Source: Candidatus Woesearchaeota archaeon UBA153 | GTDB lineage: Archaea > Nanobdellota > Nanobdellia > Woesearchaeales > UBA525 | Direction of reading: 5' to 3' | Assembly (NCBI GenBank): GCA_002503705.1 | Contig: DASH01000052.1 | Span: forward strand, 8,604-31,012 | DNA length: 22,409 nucleotides | Shown here: positions 8,598-13,706 of the stretch, piece after piece | How positions within the stretch are numbered: the first letter of the stretch is position 1 | Layout of the letters: each line of letters starts with the position of its first letter | Made by a program: the position numbers and the translations under genes | The notes under the pieces: model-generated | The model's input: the letters and a program-made list of their open reading frames with translations, nothing else | Databases searched by the model: none | What the model was told of the DNA's origin: nothing

Positions 8598-9539
8598 TCA
8601 CGCTCTTTTCTGGCCGCGCACTGACTTCTTCTCGCTCGTCGTCGGCACTCTCCCCTTTGCCGTCGACAATCTCTTCGTCGCCGCTCGTCCTCGGTACTCT
8701 TCCTTCTTCAGGTTGTCGAGGAAAGTCTTCGCGGTCGCGCGCGCCTGGAGGAAGTACTCCTTCCCCGCGTCCGCCGCGGCCGAGCTCATGCCTTTCACGC
8801 CGCCTTTCCGTTCGCCGCTCACGCCTCGCGTTCCGTCCGCAGTATCGCCCGTTCCCCGCGCTCCGTCACCCGTCGTCGTCTCTTCACTCCCGTTCCGGTT
8901 CAGCTTGCGCTGGAGTTTCTGCCCGAACGAGCTGACCTCTTGCTTGAGGACTTGGCGCTGGTGCGTCCACTCGTCCGCGAACGTGTGCGTGACGCGGTGC
9001 GGGTGTTCATACTTGAGGCCCCAACGGTGGAAGTTCGTCAAGAACCAGACGTTCTTCACGTGGCGCTCCTTCGGCACCTCGTCAGGATACCCTAACAAGA
9101 TGATGGCTTGCGTGCGCGCCACGCTCGGAATCTTGTACTCGTCATTGATGCGGTTCTCGTCGAACGCGCCGATCCAGACCGCGCCGAGGCCTTGCGCGTG
9201 CGCGGCCAGCAAGATGTTCTGCACCGCGGCGGCGCAGTTCTGCACGCTGTACAACCGCTTCCCGCGCAAGCCGTAGAACTTCTCCGCCGCGTCCAGTTCG
9301 GCGACGACGAGGATGGCCGCCGTCGCGGTCGTGAACGCCTCCTGCTCGAGCGTGTGATGGTACATGGATCGGATGCGGTCGCGGTTCGTCTCGAGGATGA
9401 AACGCCAGTTCTGCAAGTCGCCGGCGCACGGCGCGTAGCTACCCGCCTTGATGACTTCGACGAGCTTGTCGAACTCGACCGGCGTGTCCAAGAACTTCCT
9501 GATCGACCGACGCGTATAGATGGCATCGAAGACGTCCAT
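8598..9539 (-). CDS. Nitroreductase-family FMN oxidoreductase with long C-terminal extension
   Basis: Residues 1 to about 195 are a nitroreductase-like fold: RRSIRKF near residue 10 (FMN phosphate contact), KAGSYAPCAGDLQNWRF at 31-47, and GLGAVWIGAFD at 117-127. Such enzymes use FMN and NAD(P)H to reduce varied substrates, usually as dimers; the substrate here cannot be told. Residues about 196-313 are an added tail: a low-complexity Gly/Thr/Arg section (about 222-250), then a short helical part and a Lys/Arg-rich end. That gives 313 aa against a usual 170-220. The tail is not a known domain to me and is probably disordered and basic. The gene is first in an operon with the antiporter. The ATG at 9539 has a TATA box (9561-9570) about 26 nt upstream, so it is probably leaderless. 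Confidence 0.85.
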   Translation of the reverse strand: MDVFDAIYTRRSIRKFLDTPVEFDKLVEVIKAGSYAPCAGDLQNWRFILETNRDRIRSMYHHTLEQEAFTTATAAILVVAELDAAEKFYGLRGKRLYSVQNCAAAVQNILLAAHAQGLGAVWIGAFDENRINDEYKIPSVARTQAIILLGYPDEVPKERHVKNVWFLTNFHRWGLKYEHPHRVTHTFADEWTHQRQVLKQEVSSFGQKLQRKLNRNGSEETTTGDGARGTGDTADGTRGVSGERKGGVKGMSSAAADAGKEYFLQARATAKTFLDNLKKEEYRGRAATKRLSTAKGRVPTTSEKKSVRGQKRA

Positions 9540-9560
9540 GCCACGACCTTATAAAGATGG

Positions 9561-9570
9561 TTTAATAAAG
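9561..9570 (-). promoter_or_regulatory. TATA box for the nitroreductase-antiporter operon
   Basis: CTTTATTAAA on the minus strand, centred 26 nt before the ATG at 9539, the archaeal TATA to TSS distance. A second TATA-like CTTTATAA at 9549-9556 is too close to the start to serve this gene. Confidence 0.6.
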
Positions 9571-9627
9571 TTTACGACGAAAAGGAGTACCTCTCGCTCA
9601 TCGTTCTCACCATCGTCGTTCTCACGA

Positions 9628-9753
9628 GCGCCGTTACCGTCCTTACGGGTGAACACCTAAGATGAGAAGATTCTGGCGACAAGGGGGAGGCCCCACCCGG
9701 GGAATGTCGCCTATCTGATGAAGAATCGAGTGTGAGCAGGTCGGTAACGGCGC
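9628..9753. ncRNA. Candidate structured RNA closed by a perfect 12-bp stem
   Basis: GCGCCGTTACCG at 9628-9639 pairs perfectly with CGGTAACGGCGC at 9742-9753. Inside, GATTCT (9669-9674) pairs with AGAATC (9722-9727), and directly stacked GGCGACA (9675-9681) pairs with TGTCGCC (9705-9711). A 10-nt bulge (9712-9721) containing CTGATGA separates the two on the 3' side, and a GGGG/CCCC hairpin caps the top. The region lies between two minus-strand genes and holds no ORF. It does not match tRNA, 5S, SRP or RNase P RNA signatures that I know. CTGATGA resembles a C box, but a matching C/D layout is not clear. The strand is undecided; an alternative is a 3' UTR structure of the FKBP gene. Confidence 0.5.
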
Positions 9754-9775
9754 GAGTAGGGTGCTGACTGCGCGA

Positions 9776-9796
9776 GGAAAAAGAAGGAAAACCGTT
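9776..9796 (-). terminator. T-rich terminator after the FKBP gene
   Basis: Read on the minus strand, the bases directly after the FKBP stop run TTTT, then CTTCTTTTTCC. Archaeal transcription commonly ends at such T-rich stretches without a hairpin. Confidence 0.4.
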
Positions 9797-10561
9797 TTAC
9801 TGCTCCGCCTTCTCAATGCTTCGCAGGTACAACTGGAAGATGAGCGTCTTCCCCGCCAACGGGTGGTTGTAGTCGATGACCGCCGTCGTCTCGTTCACGC
9901 TGACGACCCGGCCAGCGCCCATCTCGTTCTGGATGACCGCGCCTGGCTCGAGCAGCAACCTCGTCGTCACGTTGTCGCCGTCAATCGTGACGAGCGTCGG
10001 TCCGAACGGGCTTTGGACGACGCTCCCCTCCTCCGGATCCTGCCGGAGCGTGTACGTCTCCTCGCCGACCGCGACGACCGTGCTCGACCAGAGCGTGTCC
10101 TGAATCCGGACGCGCTGGCCCTCCTCGAGCGCGGGCATCCCCTTCTTCTCCACCACGACGAGTCGCGGCGCGCTCCGCACGGTCCTCGTGCTCAAGAGCT
10201 TCCCCTGCGACCACTTCCCGTACGCGAACTCTGGCGGGATCGCCACCGTCTTGTTCTCTCCCGCGCGCATCCCGACGAGCGCGTCGTTGAAACCGAGAAT
10301 GACGTTGCCGCTGCCGAGCGTGACGCGCAACGGCGCGTAGTTCCGGCTCGCGTCGTACGTTCCCGCGTCGAGGGCGAGCTGCGCGATGCTCGTGTCGAAC
10401 ACGGTTCCGTCATCGAGCAACCCGATATAGTCGACGGTGACGGTGTCGCCGTTCGCCGCCGATGGTTCGGCGCACGATGTCGTCGAGACGAGGAGTGCTA
10501 TGAAGAGAGTGGTGAGGAGTAGACTGCGGAGCGTGTTCAAGAGTACTGGTCGTTCGTTCAT
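9797..10561 (-). CDS. Exported FKBP-type peptidyl-prolyl isomerase (SlyD-like, with inserted flap)
   Basis: The protein isomerises proline bonds and acts as a folding chaperone, here outside the membrane. An N-terminal signal (hydrophobic LLLTTLFIALLVSTTSC) ends at Cys30, possibly a lipid-anchor cysteine, although TTSC is a poor lipobox. The FKBP part starts at NGDTVTVDYIGLLDDGTVFDTS, continues through LGSGNVILGFNDALVGM and PPEFAYG, then a long insert-in-flap region, and closes with YNHPLAGKTLIFQLYL, a hallmark of SlyD/archaeal FKBPs. I chose ATG 10561 because GGTGA at 10572-10568 sits 5 nt before it. GTG 10570 and ATG 10567 are also in frame; ATG 10567 overlaps the dus stop as TGATG. The gene is thus translationally coupled to dus. 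Confidence 0.88.
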   Translation of the reverse strand: MNERPVLLNTLRSLLLTTLFIALLVSTTSCAEPSAANGDTVTVDYIGLLDDGTVFDTSIAQLALDAGTYDASRNYAPLRVTLGSGNVILGFNDALVGMRAGENKTVAIPPEFAYGKWSQGKLLSTRTVRSAPRLVVVEKKGMPALEEGQRVRIQDTLWSSTVVAVGEETYTLRQDPEEGSVVQSPFGPTLVTIDGDNVTTRLLLEPGAVIQNEMGAGRVVSVNETTAVIDYNHPLAGKTLIFQLYLRSIEKAEQ

Positions 10562-10566
10562 GTTCA

Positions 10567-11745
10567 TCACCTGCTCAGCGGCTCTTGCAGAGCGTCTCTT
10601 CTTTCAGAGTCTCTCTCCCTCTCTCTCTTCGTGAAGCGCTCGAGCGCCTCACTTAATAGTTTTTCGTTCTTCACGCGCGAGAGCTCGTCGCGCAACCGCG
10701 CGCTGCCGTGCAGGCTGCGCGTGAACGCAATCGCCTGGTCGCGGACGTTGTTGAACGTGAGGCCGTGGCGCTTCGCGAGCTCGTAATACTCGAAGAACAG
10801 CGCACTCTTTCGCGTCACGATTTCGTTCTCGGCAGCATCGCTCCTGATCGTCGGTGGCGAGTCATTGCGAGTTTTTTCCGCGCCAGCGAGTACCCGCCTG
10901 CGCGGCGGCCGGGCATCATGCGAAGCCGAGCGGAGCTCGGACTTCGCTGGCGCGGTCCGGAACTCGTCGTCCTCGTTCTCGTCTTCGTTTCTCCTCAGGC
11001 CTCCTCTACTTCTGTGCGCCGCTTCGTCAATCTCCTTGAAGAGGAGGGGGTTGCCTATCGCGCCCCTGCCGACCATGACGTAGTCGCACCCTGAAGCGGC
11101 TCTTTTCTCGAGGAAGTCTTGCGCGGTGAAGACGTCGCCGTTCCCGATGACGGGAATCGAGACTGCCTCTTTCACCGCTTTGACCACGTTCCAGTCCGCT
11201 TTGCCCGAGTAGCCTTGCTTGACGGTCCGACCGTGGACGGTAATCGCCGCCGCGCCCGCCGCTTCCGCCGCCTTCGCGACGTCGACAGCGTTGACGTGGC
11301 GTTCGTCGACGCCCGCGCGAATCTTCACCGTCACCGGCTTCCGCACCGCCGCCACGACGCTCTCGACGAGCCGCGCAATCTTCGCGGGGTCGTTCAACAA
11401 CGCGCTGCCGGCACCGGTCTTGACGACTTTCCACGCGGGACAGCCGCAGTTCATGTCGATGACGTCGAACCTCTTCTCGACGAGCTGTGCGGCCGCGACG
11501 ATCTCCTCCTCGTCAGCGCCGAACAACTGGACGCCGACGGGCTTCTCAGAACGGTCGGTGAGCAGCAACTGCTCGCTCTTCTCGCTCAAGCCTTGCTTGC
11601 GGCGCACGAGACCGGCAGTGCTGACGAACTCGGTGTACGTCAACGCCGCGCCGTACTTCCTGCAGAGCGCTCGGAACGCGACATCCGTCACGCCCGCCAT
11701 CGGCGCGAGCACGGCGGGACCGGAAAGCTTGGGGAACTCGTGCAT
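10567..11745 (-). CDS. dus: tRNA-dihydrouridine synthase (DusB/NifR3-like) with in-frame insertion
   Basis: This FMN enzyme reduces specific uridines in tRNA to dihydrouridine. The TIM-barrel signatures are complete: PAVLAPMAGVTD near the start (FMN), EFVSTAGLV, PVGVQLFGAD, the catalytic MNCGCPAWKV with C100 and C102, VKIRAGVD, VHGRTVKQGYSG and IPVIGNGDV, then MVGRGAIGNP. Residues about 242-311 (DNA about 10816-11022) are extra: an acidic then Arg-rich low-complexity stretch between the barrel and the C-terminal helical domain. It coincides with a palindromic DNA repeat and explains the 392 aa against a usual ~320. The C-terminus (KRERERDSERRD) comes from a CT-rich tract. Start ATG 11745 is probably leaderless, with a TATA at 11767-11776. 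Confidence 0.92.
   Translation of the reverse strand: MHEFPKLSGPAVLAPMAGVTDVAFRALCRKYGAALTYTEFVSTAGLVRRKQGLSEKSEQLLLTDRSEKPVGVQLFGADEEEIVAAAQLVEKRFDVIDMNCGCPAWKVVKTGAGSALLNDPAKIARLVESVVAAVRKPVTVKIRAGVDERHVNAVDVAKAAEAAGAAAITVHGRTVKQGYSGKADWNVVKAVKEAVSIPVIGNGDVFTAQDFLEKRAASGCDYVMVGRGAIGNPLLFKEIDEAAHRSRGGLRRNEDENEDDEFRTAPAKSELRSASHDARPPRRRVLAGAEKTRNDSPPTIRSDAAENEIVTRKSALFFEYYELAKRHGLTFNNVRDQAIAFTRSLHGSARLRDELSRVKNEKLLSEALERFTKRERERDSERRDALQEPLSR
10878..10970 (+). repeat. Dispersed palindromic repeat, copy 2 (inside dus)
   Basis: CCGCGCCAGCGA at 10878-10889 and TCGCTGGCGCGG at 10944-10955 are perfect 12-bp inverted arms. Between them a hairpin GAAG-CCGAGC-GGA-GCTCGG-(A)-CTTC spans 10922-10945. 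The part at 10926-10970 matches the intergenic copy at 4732-4776. The element lies in the dus coding region and is translated on the minus strand (ELRSAS and FRTAPAKS segments) without breaking the frame. Confidence 0.65.
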
Positions 11746-11766
11746 GCCTCGAGTGAGTACGAAACC

Positions 11767-11776
11767 CTTTTAAAAG
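11767..11776. promoter_or_regulatory. Symmetric TATA box between dus and tRNA-Ile
   Basis: CTTTTAAAAG is a perfect 10-bp palindrome centred 26 nt before the dus ATG (minus strand) and about 47 nt before the mature tRNA 5' end (plus strand). It could drive both: leaderless dus one way and a pre-tRNA with a ~20-nt leader the other way. A separate weak box, CCTAATAG near 11781, might serve the tRNA instead. Confidence 0.5.
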
Positions 11777-11818
11777 AATTCCTAATAGTGGTTCTTACAG
11801 CGGAGTGATTCAGCTTTC

Positions 11819-11935
11819 GGGCCTGTAGCTCAGCCTGGCTAGAGCACCGGTCTTATATGACCGCCGCGCCACGACGACGTGACGCGGTTGCTCGAAGAGA
11901 GCCGGTGGTCCCGGGTTCAACTCCCGGCAGGCCCA
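11819..11935 (+). tRNA. tRNA-Ile(UAU) with a 42-nt intron at 37/38
   Basis: All arms pair: acceptor GGGCCTG (11819-11825) with CAGGCCC (11928-11934), discriminator A11935; D stem GCTC/GAGC (11828-11831 / 11842-11845); anticodon stem CCGGT (11847-11851) with GCCGG (11901-11905); a 5-nt variable loop; T arm CCGGG-TTCAACT-CCCGG (11911-11927). The exons (11819-11857 and 11900-11935) total 75 nt. The loop is C-T-[TAT]-A-A, giving anticodon UAU for the rare Ile codon AUA. The G1-C72 pair, A73 and the opening GTAGCTCAGCCTGG match archaeal tRNA-Ile. Around the junctions CTT(A)/(G)AAG forms a central helix with 3-nt bulges, a slightly relaxed bulge-helix-bulge. CCA is not encoded here. Confidence is high for a tRNA, moderate for the anticodon. 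Confidence 0.88.
11858..11899 (+). other. tRNA-Ile intron
   Basis: This is the intron removed by archaeal tRNA endonuclease between positions 37 and 38. It contains its own helix, CCGCG (11864-11868) with CGCGG (11883-11887), plus GA/TC pairs next to the 5' bulge. The boundary could shift by one or two bases, but only this choice yields a 7-nt anticodon loop and a 75-nt tRNA. Confidence 0.75.
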
Positions 11936-12126
11936 CATTCCTTCTTTCCAGCGACGAGTCTCATCAAGAGTTGAACCCGGCTCCGAGGGCTTCGCTCGAG
12001 GTTGTCGGGTTCAACTCCCGGCAGGCCCACATTCCTTCTTTCCAGCGACGAGTCTCATCAAGAGTTGAACCCGGCTCCGAGGGCTTCGCTCGAGGTTGTC
12101 GGGTGCAGCTCCCGGCAGGCCCACCA
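11912..12126 (+). repeat. Tandem 94-bp repeat of the tRNA-Ile 3' end (2 perfect copies plus 27-bp partial)
   Basis: 11912-12005 and 12006-12099 are identical over 94 bp. A third partial copy (12100-12126) differs at 12105 and 12108 (T-loop TGCAGCT for TTCAACT). Each unit begins inside the T stem and carries the T loop, 3' T stem and 3' acceptor strand, followed by ~70 bp of spacer. The spacer contains GAGTTGAACCCGG (11968-11980), the exact reverse complement of CCGGGTTCAACTC from the T arm (11911-11923), and a CTC(C)GAG/CTCGAG hairpin. Only the third copy is followed by ACCA, as in a tRNA with encoded CCA. Repeated tRNA 3' ends are typical integrase attachment sites, but the units are far too short to hold an element. 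Confidence 0.9.
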
Positions 12127-12159
12127 ATCTTATTCGTATTCTCCCTCTCTCTTCATCGT

Positions 12160-12177
12160 TCTTTATTAATCACCTCC
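12160..12177 (+). promoter_or_regulatory. TATA-like box upstream of the 12180-12342 RNA candidate
   Basis: CTTTATTAA at 12161-12169 is a good archaeal TATA box. It is immediately followed by ATCACCTCC (12169-12177). TCTTTATTAA recurs at 12357-12366 on the other side of the folded element. The predicted TSS (~12191) falls inside the closing stem, so the link to the RNA is uncertain. Confidence 0.4.
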
Positions 12178-12179
12178 CT

Positions 12180-12342
12180 GCTCTTAGGCAAATGGATGGT
12201 CGCCAGCGTCAGGCGAGTCGCTTTTGACGTGAGGTTGCGGTGAGCGACGGGGGTTGGCCCTCACGGGGTGGCGCGGAAGAAGCGGAGAACAAGCGATGCG
12301 AGGAGCGGCTGGCGACCACGCGAAAGCGATTTGCCTAAGAGC
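12180..12342 (+). ncRNA. Candidate structured RNA: three-way junction with GAAA-capped hairpin
   Basis: GCTCTTAGGCAAAT (12180-12193) pairs perfectly with ATTTGCCTAAGAGC (12329-12342), 14 bp. After a GGA joint, TGGTCGCCAGC (12197-12207) pairs perfectly with GCTGGCGACCA (12308-12318), 11 bp. The strand between the two 3' arms is a tiny hairpin CGC-GAAA-GCG (12319-12328), a GNRA tetraloop on the plus strand that sets the direction. Inside the second stem are further helices such as CGTCA/TGACG and GTGAG/CTCAC (12240-12244 / 12260-12264). The only ORFs here are short and not credible. It matches no tRNA, 5S, SRP or RNase P RNA pattern I recognise. The alternative is a mobile inverted-repeat element, since the ends are inverted repeats and TCTTTATTAA flanks both sides. 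Confidence 0.6.
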
Positions 12343-12356
12343 CTCGCCCCCCATAA

Positions 12357-12403
12357 TCTTTATTAACTCCTCCTGTTCCGCAAACAGCGTCCGTTCGGGG
12401 GTG
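12357..12403 (+). promoter_or_regulatory. Promoter and SD of the parvulin lipoprotein gene
   Basis: TATA-like CTTTATTAAC at 12358-12367 lies about 50 nt before the ATG at 12411. GGGGGTGG at 12396-12403 is an SD-like sequence 7 nt upstream of the ATG. This gene therefore has a ~20-nt leader, unlike most starts in the window. Confidence 0.5.
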
Positions 12404-12410
12404 GTTCGCA

Positions 12411-13625
12411 ATGTCCCAAAGAAACTTCACTCTTATCGTCATCGTCACGCTCGCCGCGCTGTTCCTCCTCGCGGGGTGCGCGTCAGTCCGGTCGACGGTC
12501 GACGCTGACGCTCGCGTCCAAGGCTTCACCGGCCTCTTTCCCGAGGCGAAGTACGTCGAGACGCGATACGCCGGCGACGAGGCGCTCGCGTTCAAGGATG
12601 TCGTCACGCAGGACTGCGGCGCCCTCCCCGTGCCCGCGTCGTACACGCGCGCGACGTACGTCGCGAAAGTCGCGACGCTCTCCGCGTACGTCAGCAACGG
12701 CTCGGTCTTCTGCGTCGCTTCAAAACTCAACCCTGACGTTTTCATCGTCGAGAAAGGCGATCCCGCGTCGGTCGCGCAAGGCACGCTCTTGACGGTGAAC
12801 GGCGAACCAGTCACCGTCGCGCAGGTCAACGCCGCGTACGCGCTCCTGAACCCCGCCGTGCGCAACCAGACCGCGCTGGCAGTGATCGTCAACCAGCTCG
12901 TCGACCACGCCTTGCTCCGGCAAGCCGCGAAACACCTTGACGTCTCGCAAGCGGACGTCGATGCGGCCGCCGCGCAGTCGTGGAAGAGCCTCGGGTACGA
13001 GTCCCGCGAACTCTTCGAAGCGGCGTTGGCCGCGCAGAACGCGACGTACGGCGACTTCCTCGAGAGCGTCACGGCGCAAGTGCGGGTGAACGAGCTCCTC
13101 GAGCGCGAAGGCGTGACTTCCGTCGACGTGACCTCGGAAGAGGCGAAGAGCTACTACTTGGCCAACCCGAACACGTTCCTCGTGAGCGAGCAAGTGCGGT
13201 TCCGGCAGTTGTACCTCGACTTCGCGAAGAACGGCGGCCAAGAGTCGTCGCAGGAGCGCTTGCAAGAGATCCTCTCGCAGCTCGAATCCGGCTTGGACTA
13301 TTGCACCGCCGTCAAACGGTACAGCGACGACAAGGACAGCAAGGAGCGGTGCGGCGAGTACGTCGCCCCGCGCGGCGTCCTCTCGCCTGATTTGGAAGCG
13401 TCGATTTTCGCCCTGCAGGCGAACCAGAGCGCTGTCGTCGCGTCGCAGAACGGCTACCACGTGATCTCCGTGCTCGCGCACCAGCCGACGACGGTCATCC
13501 CGTACGCGCAGGCCGAACAGCAAGTCGTCGGCTTGCTGAAGAACGCGGTCGTCCAGCAACGCTTGAACATCTACCTGCTCAAGCTGCGCGCCGACGCGAA
13601 GATTGTCGACTACACGATGCAGTAA
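12411..13625 (+). CDS. Parvulin (PpiC/SurA-like) peptidyl-prolyl isomerase lipoprotein
   Basis: This is a 404-aa extracytoplasmic foldase. The signal peptide ends in LLAGC, with C23 a canonical lipobox cysteine, so it should be lipid-anchored outside. Residues about 125-255 are a helical SurA/PrsA-type N-domain (TVNGEPVTVAQVNAAYAL, then helices through VTSEEAKSYYLANP). Residues about 260-360 are the rotamase domain, starting VRFRQLYLDF and ending FALQANQSAVVASQNGYHVISV with the G-Y-H signature. Cysteines C298 and C314 flank the active-site region. The N-terminal 25-120 part has no clear family. Such proteins help secreted proteins fold; the large Ig-like proteins nearby are plausible clients. 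Start ATG 12411 is supported by GGGGGTGG upstream. T-rich DNA follows the TAA. Confidence 0.87.
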   Translation: MSQRNFTLIVIVTLAALFLLAGCASVRSTVDADARVQGFTGLFPEAKYVETRYAGDEALAFKDVVTQDCGALPVPASYTRATYVAKVATLSAYVSNGSVFCVASKLNPDVFIVEKGDPASVAQGTLLTVNGEPVTVAQVNAAYALLNPAVRNQTALAVIVNQLVDHALLRQAAKHLDVSQADVDAAAAQSWKSLGYESRELFEAALAAQNATYGDFLESVTAQVRVNELLEREGVTSVDVTSEEAKSYYLANPNTFLVSEQVRFRQLYLDFAKNGGQESSQERLQEILSQLESGLDYCTAVKRYSDDKDSKERCGEYVAPRGVLSPDLEASIFALQANQSAVVASQNGYHVISVLAHQPTTVIPYAQAEQQVVGLLKNAVVQQRLNIYLLKLRADAKIVDYTMQ

Positions 13626-13658
13626 GATTTTTTCGTATAACTTCTTTTTTTCCTTTCC
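13626..13658 (+). terminator. T-tract terminator after the parvulin gene
   Basis: Right after the TAA come a T6 run and then a T7 run (13631-13636 and 13645-13651), the usual form of an archaeal intrinsic terminator. No GC-rich hairpin precedes it. Confidence 0.55.
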
Positions 13659-13675
13659 TGCTCTCGCCCCGCAAT

Positions 13676-13684
13676 CCTTTTATA
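13676..13684 (+). promoter_or_regulatory. TATA box of the HD-domain gene
   Basis: CCTTTTATA centred about 27 nt before the ATG at 13707, predicting a leaderless mRNA. Confidence 0.6.
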
Positions 13685-13706
13685 GGGGCTCTTCTTCTGT
13701 TCGTGT

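Noticed and set aside
9628..9753. SRP RNA, 5S rRNA or RNase P RNA
   Set aside because: None of the conserved signatures that I know (SRP helix 8 GGAAG motif, 5S loop motifs, RNase P CR-I GAGGAA..GUC) is found in a fitting place.
9712..9767. C/D box guide RNA (CTGATGA at 9715, CTGA at 9764)
   Set aside because: The supposed ends do not pair and internal C'/D' boxes are unclear. The C-like box is better explained as a bulge of the larger hairpin.
11858..11899. tRNA without intron, using the CGGTC/GACCG stem (11848-11852 / 11859-11863)
   Set aside because: This gives a 6-nt anticodon loop and leaves about 47 nt before the T arm. The intron model gives a standard 75-nt tRNA.
11912..12126. CRISPR array
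   Set aside because: Only two full copies, with 94-bp units that are identical throughout; there are no unique spacers between short repeats and no cas genes nearby.
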